From: UKL13-3 sp040387195
Lineage (GTDB): Bacteria; Bacteroidota; Bacteroidia; UKL13-3
Assembly: GCA_040387195.1 (NCBI GenBank)
Contig: JAZKEF010000008.1
Location: 1 to 64,000, forward strand
Direction of reading: 5' to 3'
Length of the DNA: 64,000 nucleotides
A program made the position numbers and the translations under genes. Positions 8,743 through 16,486 of this stretch are shown one piece after another; position 1 is the stretch's first letter; each line of letters starts with the position of its first letter. The notes below the pieces were generated by a model. That model was not told where the DNA came from and did not search any database. It worked only from the letters and a program-made list of their open reading frames with translations.

Positions 8743-9375
8743 TCACCCCTTCGCCTCAGCATAAAACGCACACACATTTTTCATCACACACTCACTATGC
8801 TTGGGGTTTGTGGGTCTGCACGTTTCCCTGCCTAAAAACGAAATGGCCATACCGGCTTCACCCCAGTCTTTTTGAGGCAGCACTTCCATGATCTGTTTTT
8901 CTATTTTCTTGGGGTCGGTGCCCGAGGCGATGCCCAGTCGCGGAGCTACACGTACTACGTGCAGGTCAACGATCACACCTTCGGCTTTTACCTTGGCTTC
9001 GCGCATGATTACGTTTGCGGATTTGCGTCCGATGCCAGGAAGTAAGGTGAGCTCTTCCATGGTAAGGGGAATGTTTTTATCCGTTTTAACCGTATTGGCC
9101 AGCTCCATCAGCCACTTCGTTTTGTTACCGAAGTTGCGCACTTTGCTGATGAATGGGAAGAGTGCTTCACCATCGGCACGGGCGAGGGATTCCATATTTG
9201 GGAAAGCCTTAAAAAGTGCAGGAGCAAGGCTGTTGATGTTTCGGTCGGAATCTTGTGCAGAGAGGATAACCATTACCAGCAATTGGTAAAGACTTTTATA
9301 CTCCAGCGGATGCGGTTTGCCCTTGTATTTGGCAAGCAACGGTTTCATTGCAGAAGGCCAGTCGGTGTTTTTCAT
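8743..9375 (-). CDS. nth: Endonuclease III-like DNA glycosylase/AP lyase
   Basis: A 210-residue base-excision repair enzyme that removes oxidised pyrimidines and nicks the abasic site. The helix-hairpin-helix LTLLPGIGRKSANVI carries catalytic K118, and the catalytic aspartate is D137 in VIVDLHV; the DNA-binding ILSAQ motif is at 37-41. Length is normal for the family. The C-terminal iron-sulfur loop reads C186-x6-H193-x2-C196-x5-C202, whereas the canonical pattern is C-x6-C-x2-C-x5-C: the second ligand is histidine. The cluster may be three-Cys/one-His, altered or lost. Transcribed alone on the minus strand, convergent with the M23 gene. Confidence 0.93.
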   Translation of the reverse strand: MKNTDWPSAMKPLLAKYKGKPHPLEYKSLYQLLVMVILSAQDSDRNINSLAPALFKAFPNMESLARADGEALFPFISKVRNFGNKTKWLMELANTVKTDKNIPLTMEELTLLPGIGRKSANVIMREAKVKAEGVIVDLHVVRVAPRLGIASGTDPKKIEKQIMEVLPQKDWGEAGMAISFLGRETCRPTNPKHSECVMKNVCAFYAEAKG

Positions 9376-9444
9376 GGAAGGAAAGGTACAAAAAAGAAGA
9401 GAATTACATATTGGCCAAGAAAAGAAAATCGGGGGGAGTGCAAA

Positions 9445-9603
9445 ATGTTAATTGATTCAGGTGCTCAAATAAAAATGGGTGTAGACCAACTCCCACAAAC
9501 AGCCCCTAAAATTCCACAATGGAAGACAGTCCTCTTTATCTGTTCGCCTGAAAATACAAGGGACCATACGCAGGCATGTGAATTGTTAAAATATATGCTC
9601 TAA
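9445..9603 (+). CDS. Possible small ORF (52 aa) before the DUF892 gene
   Basis: The ATG at 9445 follows GGGGGGAG by six bases and opens a 52-residue frame ending in TAA 11 nt before the DUF892 gene. The peptide includes the stretch FICSPENTRDHTQACELLKY with two cysteines, and has no signal peptide or membrane segment. I recognise no family. It could be a small leader gene co-transcribed with DUF892 or a chance frame in a 239-bp gap. Confidence 0.25.
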   Translation: MLIDSGAQIKMGVDQLPQTAPKIPQWKTVLFICSPENTRDHTQACELLKYML

Positions 9604-9614
9604 CTAGTACGATT

Positions 9615-10163
9615 ATGAAAGCAGCAGCTAAAAAAACGGCACTCAAAAAACAAGCGGAGGAATACGGGATGGAAGAATCTTCATTGATGAAGTTGTTTGA
9701 AGAAGAGTTAAAGGATATCTACTGGGCAGAAAAAGCGTTAACACGTGCACTGCCTAAAATGATCAAAAATGCCACTTCTCCGGAATTAGCCAATTGCATT
9801 CGGGTGCATTTAAAAGAGACCGAGCAACAGGTAGTCTATGTGGAAAAAGTATTTAAGCTAACCGGAAAAAATGCAAAGGGTAAAAAGTGTGAAGCGATGG
9901 ACGGATTGATCAAAGAGGCGCAGCGCATCATAGAGGAAACGGAACGGGGAGCCATGCGGGATGCGGGAATTATTGCGGCAGCACAAAAGGTGGAACATTA
10001 TGAGATTGCCTCATACGGAACACTTCGCACATTTGCGCAAACAATGGGACTGGACGATGTGGTTGAAATTCTGGAAACCATCCTGCTGGAAGAAAAAACT
10101 GCCGATGAAACATTAACAGAAGTAGCAGCTTCCATTAACCTGGTTGCATCGCAGGAAATATGA
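9615..10163 (+). CDS. DUF892 / YciE-type ferritin-like protein
   Basis: A 182-residue, almost all-helical protein. The sequence LFEEELKDIYWAEKAL (about 28-43) is the family's N-terminal helix, with later acidic/histidine positions in HLKETEQQ (about 75) and KVEHYEIASYGTLR (about 128-141). These match the four-helix ferritin-like bundle of YciE/YciF, whose members bind di-iron or di-manganese and are induced by stress. The N-terminus is lysine-rich (KKTALKKQAEEYG), as in many family members. Likely a cytoplasmic stress protein; enzymatic function is not established for the family. Confidence 0.88.
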   Translation: MKAAAKKTALKKQAEEYGMEESSLMKLFEEELKDIYWAEKALTRALPKMIKNATSPELANCIRVHLKETEQQVVYVEKVFKLTGKNAKGKKCEAMDGLIKEAQRIIEETERGAMRDAGIIAAAQKVEHYEIASYGTLRTFAQTMGLDDVVEILETILLEEKTADETLTEVAASINLVASQEI

Positions 10164-10218
10164 TTGGAGGTTGCCGGGTATGCTTATTGATATTGCACCA
10201 TATTAAACAACAGCTGAT

Positions 10219-10722
10219 TTGAACCTGCAAGATGTCATTGGAGAGGTGCCGGACCTTACTTTTCTGCAAGTGGGAATAAGGGGTTTTGTGGTATTTATCA
10301 TTGCACTTGCCCTGCTCCGTTTGGCGGGCAGAAGAGCGTTTGGCATGGGTACAGCTTTTGATAATGTGATTTGCATGTTATTGGGTGCGGTATTGAGCCG
10401 GGCAGTAGTGGGAGCATCTCCTTTTATGCCCACTGTTACCGGTGCAGTTGTGATTGTAGCGTTTTATCGCCTTTTTGCCTGGCTGAGTCTCAAATCCCAT
10501 AGGTTTGGTAAACTGGTAAAAGGAGAATCGGAACTTATTTATGAGAATGGTAAAATGAACAGAGAGCACATGAATCATTGTCTGGTAACGGAGAAAGACC
10601 TGCTGGAGCGTGTGCACCATGAAGCACACGTGGATAGTCTGGAAGATATTGATAAGGCTTACCTGGAACGGGACGGAGCCATAAGTGTGATAAAAAAGAG
10701 GAAACAAGGTGAAAAGTGTTAA
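10219..10722 (+). CDS. DUF421 (YetF-like) membrane protein
   Basis: A 167-residue protein with two to three N-terminal membrane segments (about 18-37, 45-60, 68-90) and a soluble C-terminal domain. The motif RLAGRRAFGMGTAFDNVICMLLGAVLSRAVV is the DUF421 hallmark (RxxGKR, then FD.V). The role of the family is unsettled; links to spore coat and stress have been reported in Bacillus. A TAA lies five codons upstream in frame, so TTG at 10219 is the first possible start. It follows the DUF892 gene by 55 nt and both may share a stress-type transcript. Confidence 0.85.
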   Translation: MNLQDVIGEVPDLTFLQVGIRGFVVFIIALALLRLAGRRAFGMGTAFDNVICMLLGAVLSRAVVGASPFMPTVTGAVVIVAFYRLFAWLSLKSHRFGKLVKGESELIYENGKMNREHMNHCLVTEKDLLERVHHEAHVDSLEDIDKAYLERDGAISVIKKRKQGEKC

Positions 10723-10753
10723 GATGTGAATGATGTTGATGAGTTAATTGGGT

Positions 10754-10784
10754 AATCGGTTAATCATGATGCTAACAACCGATT
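10754..10784. other. 8-bp inverted repeat in the DUF421/fasciclin gap
   Basis: AATCGGTT at 10754-10761 pairs with AACCGATT at 10777-10784 around a 15-nt loop. It lies 31 nt downstream of the DUF421 stop and about 100 nt before the fasciclin gene. No T-run follows, so it may be an operator or a weak 3' hairpin. Confidence 0.35.
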
Positions 10785-10887
10785 GCAAAAAGCAGGTTGA
10801 TCATTAGTTAATTATCGAAAAAATTTTCAGTTTAAAAATCCAAAGGAAGTTGTTGTTGCGTAACTGTTATCAAACATCCTAAACAAC

Positions 10888-11445
10888 ATGAAAACAACAA
10901 TCAAACAAGTAGCTATTGCATTAGGGATTTTTGTAATGGCAAGTGCAGCAACTGCGCAAAACACAGTAATGGTAGGTGGCGAAGCCATGTATCCTAAAAA
11001 AGATATCGTTGATAATGCAGTAAACTCAAAGGACCATACCACATTGGTAGCAGCGGTAAAAGCGGCAGGGTTGGTAGAAACATTAAAAACAGCAGGTCCG
11101 TTTACGGTATTTGCCCCAACCAATGAAGCATTTGGAAAGCTTCCGGCAGGAACGGTAGAAACACTTGTAAAACCTGAGAACAAAGGAACACTTACTAAAA
11201 TATTAACGTACCACGTGGTTGCCGGAAAACTGGATGCAAATGAGTTGATGAAACAGATTAAAGCGGGTAAGGGAAAAGCGGAATTGAAAACAGTGAGCGG
11301 AGGCAAATTGTGGGTGATGATGAATGGGGATAAAAACATTATCCTGAAGGACGAAAAGGGTGCAATGGCCAATATCAGTATCTATGATGTGTACCAATCA
11401 AATGGAGTGATCCACGTGATTGACCAGGTGGTGATGCCGAATTAA
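10888..11445 (+). CDS. Secreted fasciclin (FAS1) domain protein
   Basis: A 185-residue exported protein: signal peptide ending near residue 24 (TAQ) and one FAS1 domain (about 40-183). Family marks visible are the GPFTVFAPTNEAF segment (about 71-83), the YHVVAGKL box (about 110-117) and the closing GVIHVIDQVVMP. FAS1 domains mediate adhesion between cells or to surfaces; single-domain secreted forms are common in this phylum. It is followed by a strong terminator at 11471-11502. A decayed copy of its last 37 nt is found about 950 bp downstream (12372-12408), which points to a past duplication. Confidence 0.93.
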   Translation: MKTTIKQVAIALGIFVMASAATAQNTVMVGGEAMYPKKDIVDNAVNSKDHTTLVAAVKAAGLVETLKTAGPFTVFAPTNEAFGKLPAGTVETLVKPENKGTLTKILTYHVVAGKLDANELMKQIKAGKGKAELKTVSGGKLWVMMNGDKNIILKDEKGAMANISIYDVYQSNGVIHVIDQVVMPN

Positions 11446-11452
11446 ATCTTCG
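11416..11452 (+). repeat. Fasciclin 3' end, parent copy of a decayed duplicate
   Basis: These 37 nt, from the VID codons past the stop, match 12372-12408 except at about five positions. The pair forms direct repeats flanking the MORN/TonB gene. Confidence 0.7.
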
Positions 11453-11470
11453 CGGTAAACCGTATTAGAA

Positions 11471-11502
11471 TCCTCACCGGAATTAATTCCGGTGGGGATT
11501 TT
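11471..11502 (+). terminator. Intrinsic terminator after the fasciclin gene
   Basis: The arms 11471-11484 and 11485-11498 pair throughout (12 bp plus an AATT turn, with one T-G wobble), followed by TTTT. The structure overlaps the last bases of the minus-strand gene that ends at 11501. Confidence 0.85.
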
Positions 11503-12106
11503 ATCGTAAGCGGAATACAACAGGAAGCGTATACCTGAGCGAAAGCTTACGATTGTGTGAACAATAGGGTGTAAATTGAGGCATCAGTTTAACTATTCTT
11601 AATGTTTCTCTTTCAAGAGATTGCCATGGGCTTCTCAGCACTTCATAACCAGAATGGTTACCGTTACTGTCAACGATAAAGGATATAATCACTTTTCCTG
11701 TAATATTATTTTCCTGGGCATCGGGCGGGTAATTGATGTTTTTGGAAAGAAAATGCATCAGTGCTTCTTCACCACCCACCACCATTGGTCGTTGTTCTGT
11801 GCAAGTATCTTTTGTCGCAGTTCCATCTGGAAGCCACGCCTGTATTTTTTGCAATTCATCCTCAGCAGATTCCTCATCCGAACTTTTTTGCCCGTTGGTG
11901 TGGTAATAAGTCCAGAGTCCGGTTTTTTTATCATCAATAAAACTTCCCTCTGCGTCTAATTTACTGTCCTCAAAATAATAAACCCATTTCCCTGCTCTAA
12001 GGTTCTTTTCATACCTGCCGGTTCTTTCAATATTTCCATTTGGATGAAAGTATACAAATGAATCTGTTTTGAGTTCCGCACTTTTATCAAGGAACAATCC
12101 AATCAT
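11501..12106 (-). CDS. MORN-repeat protein with TonB-type C-terminal domain, N-terminus broken
   Basis: From the first available ATG the frame encodes 201 residues: MORN/YwqK-like repeats (FHPNGNIERTGRYEKNLRAGKW, DAEGSFIDDKKTGLWTYYHTNG; about 19-72) and a TonB-like C-terminal domain (about 130-200: GKVIISFIVDSNG, then YTLPVVFRL). This fusion is common among exported Bacteroidota proteins of unknown role. Clear coding sequence continues in frame upstream to about 12271 (for example TFYYDYGW and KALWDKTNKRLNVW) without a usable start codon, so the real protein is about 270 residues and its signal peptide sits in another frame. See the entry at 12107-12322. Expression from the internal ATG would give a cytoplasmic fragment. 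Confidence 0.7.
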   Translation of the reverse strand: MIGLFLDKSAELKTDSFVYFHPNGNIERTGRYEKNLRAGKWVYYFEDSKLDAEGSFIDDKKTGLWTYYHTNGQKSSDEESAEDELQKIQAWLPDGTATKDTCTEQRPMVVGGEEALMHFLSKNINYPPDAQENNITGKVIISFIVDSNGNHSGYEVLRSPWQSLERETLRIVKLMPQFTPYCSHNRKLSLRYTLPVVFRLR

Positions 12107-12322
12107 TTGAAGGGTATGGCTCTTTTTGTAGTAATCCCAAACGTTTAACCGTTTATTGGTTTTATCCCAAAGGGCTTTGCGGTAATAGGGAGCATCAGAG
12201 CTGTCGCATATTTTCCATCCGTAATCGTAATAAAATGTCAGGATGTCGGATTGAGCGGAAATATATTCACTCTATGTGAACTATAAATAACGAGAACAAT
12301 AAGAAAAAGCGATTTTTTTCAT
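12107..12322 (-). pseudogene. Out-of-frame signal peptide and N-terminus of the MORN/TonB gene
   Basis: The ATG at 12322 (minus) is followed by seven A's. Read as is, the frame stops at two TAG codons (complements of 12281-12283 and 12272-12274). Removing one A and one AG from ATAGAG yields an uninterrupted signal peptide MKKSLFLIVLVIYSSH followed by SEYISAQ and the main frame. The gene thus carries two slippage-type indels, or the assembly does. In-frame homologous coding runs from 12271 down to the ATG at 12106. Confidence 0.6.
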
Positions 12323-12371
12323 AGGGTGTAGTTGTTAGTTGAGTTTAAAACAAATGGGGCAAGGTAAATCT

Positions 12372-12408
12372 GTGATTGATTAGGTGGTAATGCCGAATTA
12401 TATTCTTG
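12372..12408 (+). pseudogene. Remnant of a second fasciclin gene 3' end
   Basis: The sequence reads GTGATTGATTAGGTGGTAATG and continues to CCGAATTATATTCTT. It matches 11416-11452 apart from about five substitutions, including one that creates an internal TAG in the former VIDQVVMPN frame. No other fasciclin sequence is detectable around it. It probably marks a duplication whose body was deleted or replaced. Confidence 0.65.
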
Positions 12409-12416
12409 GGTTCATC

Positions 12417-12740
12417 TTATTCATCTTTCTTGAAGAAACGTTTTCTGATCTCCCAAATAGTCATATAAGTGAAAAGGGGAAGAACAACAAACGAAAGTTT
12501 ATTATAATGGTAGGCGGTTTCAAAATCAAGGTGAAGGAGGTGTTGGATACCCCTGGTCATTCCGCAACCGTAACACTCTTTGTTAAGTAACAAAACAGAA
12601 AGGCACATCGGACGTCCATTATCAAAATAGTCTTTGGGAAGAATAAGTAACGTAATAGCTGCGATGGTAAGCAGTCCTATAATAACATAACCCATTCGTG
12701 GATCAGGTTTTTTGGTTTTTTGGGTTTGATTTAAGGACAT
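12417..12740 (-). CDS. DUF2752 small membrane protein
   Basis: A 107-residue protein with two hydrophobic segments (about 17-34 and 83-95) and the DUF2752 hallmark CYGCGMTRGIQHLLHLDF (about 56-73), where the cysteines sit just before the CGMTR motif. The function of the family is unknown; it is widespread in Bacteroidota. It begins 11 nt after the stop of the upstream minus-strand gene (12752-13633) and is probably co-transcribed with it. Confidence 0.85.
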   Translation of the reverse strand: MSLNQTQKTKKPDPRMGYVIIGLLTIAAITLLILPKDYFDNGRPMCLSVLLLNKECYGCGMTRGIQHLLHLDFETAYHYNKLSFVVLPLFTYMTIWEIRKRFFKKDE

Positions 12741-12751
12741 GAGCGTAACTA

Positions 12752-13633
12752 TTAATTTGTAATTTCAACCGTTGCTGATTCTCCTCTTTTGAGAATGGTA
12801 ACAATAGGTGAAGAGTTGTTCTGATCTTTTATAAGCATATTGGCAGTACACGGCTGTGATTTCCCCTCATACAGAGCCACAATTTTAATGTGTGATTTCC
12901 CTTTAACGAGTGGTACTGTTATGGTCTTTTTTTCCTTTTTAATCACAACCTTTTCTATAAAAACGGTATTGTTTACCCAAATACTGATTATATCGTTATC
13001 CTCTTCTGCTCCACCATCCCATATTTCCATCACCAATTCATTGCCGGTTGTGTTTATAAACAGTACATCATTTCCTTTTAAGGCGGTTTCTTCCTTTCTG
13101 GCCAATAGCGTATTTACCTTTTCCTGAATTAGTTTGAGCGAATCTTCATTTTTTATGGTTTCAGGAGTCAGCAATTCTTTACTGAGTGCCTGAAGGTCCT
13201 GGGTTGCCATGAGGTAAAGAGACCCGGTAGCACAAACTTTGCCATCAGGATATTTACCCGTAAATGTCCCACGGAGCATATATTTTCCATCAATTATTTT
13301 GATGTCCGCGTCAGCAACATGTACATAACAGAATTCATTTTTATCAGTAGTTGATCTGGAACTTATATTTTGTGTTTCATAGAATGAAAACTTCTTCTTT
13401 TGTTCATTATAGGCTCCTTTAATAATGGATTGTGTTTTGTTCTTACCATATATATCCGTTACGGATGTTCCCTCAATCTTACCGGGCGATATTTCACTGA
13501 AATTGATCTTATAGGTAATGATCTGTTTGTTGGATAGCCTTAGGGTTCCGATATACTCTGATGGTTTAATGCTCTGACTTCGAATGCAGTTAGAAATTAA
13601 AAGCAAGAATATTATCAGAGAAAGTTGTTTCAT
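12752..13633 (-). CDS. Secreted protein of unknown function
   Basis: A 293-residue protein with a signal peptide (MKQLSLIIFLLLISN, cleavage near SQ at residue 20). I chose the ATG at 13633 over the upstream in-frame start because it gives a clean signal peptide. The first half looks like an all-beta domain (TLRLSNKQIITYKINF, then MLRGTFTGKYPDGKVCATG). A helical stretch (about 145-180) follows, then a beta-sandwich with NELVMEIWDGGAEEDNDIIS (about 200-285), a module seen in other Bacteroidota secreted proteins. I do not recognise a named family or catalytic motif. Operon partner of the DUF2752 gene. Confidence 0.75.
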   Translation of the reverse strand: MKQLSLIIFLLLISNCIRSQSIKPSEYIGTLRLSNKQIITYKINFSEISPGKIEGTSVTDIYGKNKTQSIIKGAYNEQKKKFSFYETQNISSRSTTDKNEFCYVHVADADIKIIDGKYMLRGTFTGKYPDGKVCATGSLYLMATQDLQALSKELLTPETIKNEDSLKLIQEKVNTLLARKEETALKGNDVLFINTTGNELVMEIWDGGAEEDNDIISIWVNNTVFIEKVVIKKEKKTITVPLVKGKSHIKIVALYEGKSQPCTANMLIKDQNNSSPIVTILKRGESATVEITN

Positions 13634-13678
13634 AAGTTTTTTTTTGGTTGATTGGTGCGACAAATAAACCATTAAACT

Positions 13679-14068
13679 ATGAAAAAATTTAAAATCTCTT
13701 TGATTGCATTCACAATCAGTATGCTTGTTTTGGGTGGAACAGCTTATGCATCATTCCCCGCTAAGAAAGAAAAAGCTGCAGAGCAAACTACAACGGTTAC
13801 CGATAAGGTATCACCAGAAGTAGCCAATGCAACTATTCAGGCGCAAGTAAAAGCAGATGAAACAACAGTATCAAATGCTGCAGCTCCAACATCTTTAGAT
13901 GATAAGTGGATTACATTACTCCTGTGGTTCTTTTTGGGAGGTTTTGCTGCACACAGATGGTACAAGAAAAAACCAGCTGGCTGGAACATTTTGTACATTA
14001 TCACTTTAGGTGGTTGTGGAGTTTGGGCTATTATTGATTTGATCAATATTTTGACAGATAATTTCTAG
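13679..14068 (+). CDS. TM2 domain-containing protein
   Basis: A 129-residue protein with an N-terminal hydrophobic signal (about 5-25), a low-complexity spacer (30-75) and a C-terminal TM2 domain (about 76-126): two membrane helices (WITLLLWFFLGGFAAHRWY and ILYIITLGGCGVWAIIDLIN) joined by a short basic turn. TM2 proteins are small envelope proteins of unknown function. It is divergent from the secreted protein at 12752-13633 with only 45 nt between the starts, and is closed by a strong terminator. Confidence 0.85.
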   Translation: MKKFKISLIAFTISMLVLGGTAYASFPAKKEKAAEQTTTVTDKVSPEVANATIQAQVKADETTVSNAAAPTSLDDKWITLLLWFFLGGFAAHRWYKKKPAGWNILYIITLGGCGVWAIIDLINILTDNF

Positions 14069-14086
14069 TCAGCATTCAACAAAAAA

Positions 14087-14121
14087 AACCACCTCTCAGA
14101 AATGTGAGGTGGTTTTTTTTT
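14087..14121. terminator. Bidirectional intrinsic terminator
   Basis: AACCACCTC (14087-14095) pairs with GAGGTGGTT (14106-14114) around a 10-nt loop, with a run of A's before and T's after. It lies between the convergent TM2 gene (+) and DUF4286 gene (-) and can end both. Confidence 0.9.
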
Positions 14122-14170
14122 GCTTTGCAAGCAAGAAATGAAATCCTGCTACAGAGGGATGAAGAGTAAA

Positions 14171-14476
14171 TTAGAGCCTCTCCATTAGCGAGCGAAACGC
14201 AACAAACTTCCCGTCAAAATACTTACGGGTTTCGGCCTGCAGGGCGGGTGCATGTTCCGTCTGGTATTTTTCGTAATCGGCCATGGTGTTGGCTAAGTAT
14301 TGAATAACATACGTTGTACCCGTTTCATCTTCCTGACGCGAAAGCAATTTGGAAAAGGAGTATTCCACAAACAGTCCGGTATCCATTACCATAGGAATAT
14401 GTGTTTCTTTCATCCAGGTTACCCAGGCATCGTGTGCATCATCTTCAATATTGATGGTTACGTTGTATATAATCAT
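14171..14476 (-). CDS. DUF4286 family protein
   Basis: A 101-residue soluble protein beginning MIIYNVTINIEDDAHDAWVTWM, with the conserved HIPMVMDTGLF segment (about 26-36), a central beta strand (TTYVIQYLA) and the terminal YFDGKFVAFRSLME. This matches DUF4286, a dimeric alpha-beta barrel (ferredoxin-like) family found almost only in Bacteroidota; function unknown. Transcribed alone, downstream in direction of the TPR gene at 14577-16388 with about 100 nt between. Confidence 0.85.
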   Translation of the reverse strand: MIIYNVTINIEDDAHDAWVTWMKETHIPMVMDTGLFVEYSFSKLLSRQEDETGTTYVIQYLANTMADYEKYQTEHAPALQAETRKYFDGKFVAFRSLMERL

Positions 14477-14576
14477 TGTTATTGTATTGTAATCTGGCTG
14501 TCGAAATACGATATAAATGTTGGCTTAAAAAAGCGGTTGACGGTTAGCTATTGGCACATTCGGAAGTATTTAAGCG

Positions 14577-16388
14577 CTAACCTCCAACAGCGTCCCCTCT
14601 CAGGGCGCGGAACCGCTTGCGGACTTCTGTGGTGAAGAAACTACCGGGATATTGTTCCAAAAATTGTTCGTATAACTTTTGTGCGGTGGTTTTATCGTTG
14701 AGTTTTTTCTCGGTAATATCAGCCAGCATAAACAAGGCATTGTCGCCTAAAATATCGGAACCATGTTCTTTCAGAATCTGGTTGAGGTATGCAATGCTTT
14801 TGTTGTAATCGCGGTTTTTATAACTAAGCTCCGCACGTTTCATCAGGATATCATCGCTCAGGGAGTGGCGCGGAAATTCCTTTTCAATACTGTCCAAAAG
14901 TTGCAGAGACGCTGCAATTTTATTCTGGTAATAATACAGATCAGCCTTGGCAAAAAGCAATAACGGCTCTTCTATACTATCAAGTGTATTATCCTGAATA
15001 ATGAGCGAGAGTTCCAAAGCGTTATTGGCTATCAGTTGGGTGGTGGCGGTTTTAAGCACATCGAGCTGTGCACGGGCCCACTCAAACTCGCCCATATAAT
15101 AACTCAGTTTTGCGTTTCTGAATTTAGCTTCCTGTCCAAGGGGATCTTCTTTAAAGTCTTTGTCTACCTGCCCGTACAATAGCATGGCATCCCATACTTC
15201 ACCTTTCAAAATGTAAATATCACCCAACTCCAGTTTGCATTGTGCTTTAAATTGGTTGTCGAGGCGCGGCATGTCAATCAGTTCGGTGAAGTGCTGAATA
15301 GCTCCGGGATAGTCGTTCATATAATAAGCCTGGAGGCGGGCCAGGTCGCGAATAACCGTAGCGGTAAAATAATACCGGCCAAATTCGGTGAGGAACGTAC
15401 CATAATCCGCCTCCAACAGTTTCATATCCGCAAGGGTATATTGGGTAGTGTTAATCACTTTGCGGTTGCGGGCATTCAGGTTTCCAATGCGGGCATTCAT
15501 ATAGTTTACTTTGTCCTTGCCTGCTGCAATAATGTAGTTGTACATATTGGTGGCATCATCATAATACTCGTTTTGCAAGGCGAGATTGGCCAGTTCAAGG
15601 ATCCGTCTGCCATCTTCCTTGTATCTTTTATCAATGGCCCGGGCTTGCATAAAAGCGCTGTTAAAATCTTTCCGCTGCACATACAACCACACTAACATTT
15701 CACTAAAGGCATCGGTAGATGGGCTCTCGCGGTACCTTTTGAGCAAGGCGTTTTTAACAATTTCCACATCGGCCGCTTCTTCCAGGTACAATTGTAAATA
15801 ACCCTGAATGTCTTCCTGCAACATGGGATTTCCGTGCAACGCATTCAGGTATTCATCCACCATTTTTTGCGTTTCCTTCTTATCGGCATATAGTTTGGCA
15901 AGTTCGAAACAGAACAACAGCGGGCTGTTACTTTTTTTGCGGGCTTTCTCCAATACCAGAATGGCATAGTCGGTTTCTCCCCGTTTTTGAAAAGCAGCCG
16001 CAATTTCACTTGCCTGAAGTTCGTCACCGGTTACTTTGTTCAGTAATTCGTCCCAAATCTTTTTTGCCTTATCGGGGGTATTTGCTTTTTTGTAAACGTA
16101 TCCCTGATCTACCTTAAAATAGTAGTTGTCGTCAAACTTGCGTTGTTGTTTTTTAGTAAGTTTTTCGGCATCATCAAATTTATTAAGACGGAAATAGCAG
16201 GCCAATAAGTTATCGTAATAGTAGCCCGAACCGGGATTTTTAGAAATCAGCTTTTCATACTCATCAGCGGCTTTGTCGAACTCGTTGTTGCTAAAATACT
16301 GTGCTGCCAACTGTTCATCTCCCGTTTGGGCAAACAGAGGCCCGAGGCCCAATAAAAGAAAAAGAAGGAGGTAACTTAAGCGCTGCAT
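14577..16388 (-). CDS. Exported tetratricopeptide-repeat protein
   Basis: A 603-residue protein with a signal peptide (MQRLSYLLLFLLLGLG, cleavage after FAQ) and helical TPR-like repeats along most of its length, clearest at about 25-60 (AAQYFSNNEFDKAADEYEKL), 370-440 and 505-590 (AELSYKNRDYNKSIAYLNQI). The start at 16388 gives the best signal; an in-frame ATG 18 nt upstream is the alternative. It probably scaffolds a periplasmic or outer-membrane complex. It is divergent from the envelope operon that starts at 16487, a neighbourhood I know from other Bacteroidota, so a role in cell-envelope assembly is plausible. Confidence 0.85.
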   Translation of the reverse strand: MQRLSYLLLFLLLGLGPLFAQTGDEQLAAQYFSNNEFDKAADEYEKLISKNPGSGYYYDNLLACYFRLNKFDDAEKLTKKQQRKFDDNYYFKVDQGYVYKKANTPDKAKKIWDELLNKVTGDELQASEIAAAFQKRGETDYAILVLEKARKKSNSPLLFCFELAKLYADKKETQKMVDEYLNALHGNPMLQEDIQGYLQLYLEEAADVEIVKNALLKRYRESPSTDAFSEMLVWLYVQRKDFNSAFMQARAIDKRYKEDGRRILELANLALQNEYYDDATNMYNYIIAAGKDKVNYMNARIGNLNARNRKVINTTQYTLADMKLLEADYGTFLTEFGRYYFTATVIRDLARLQAYYMNDYPGAIQHFTELIDMPRLDNQFKAQCKLELGDIYILKGEVWDAMLLYGQVDKDFKEDPLGQEAKFRNAKLSYYMGEFEWARAQLDVLKTATTQLIANNALELSLIIQDNTLDSIEEPLLLFAKADLYYYQNKIAASLQLLDSIEKEFPRHSLSDDILMKRAELSYKNRDYNKSIAYLNQILKEHGSDILGDNALFMLADITEKKLNDKTTAQKLYEQFLEQYPGSFFTTEVRKRFRALRGDAVGG

Positions 16389-16486
16389 AGTTGCGAAAAT
16401 AGACATTTAGAGAAAGCTTGTGTGTAATAAACGAAAATTGCATGACAAAATTTTCTGTTATTTGAATCGTTGAATACTTCGAAATA

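Noticed and set aside
10827..11372. 181-codon open frame opposite the fasciclin gene
   Set aside because: Hydrophobic, serine-rich shadow of the FAS1 coding strand; the + strand has signal peptide, domain and terminator.
12270..12322. Programmed frameshift at the A7 run of the MORN/TonB gene
   Set aside because: One shift at A7 is not enough: a second indel at AGAG is required to reach the main frame, so a recoding signal is unlikely.
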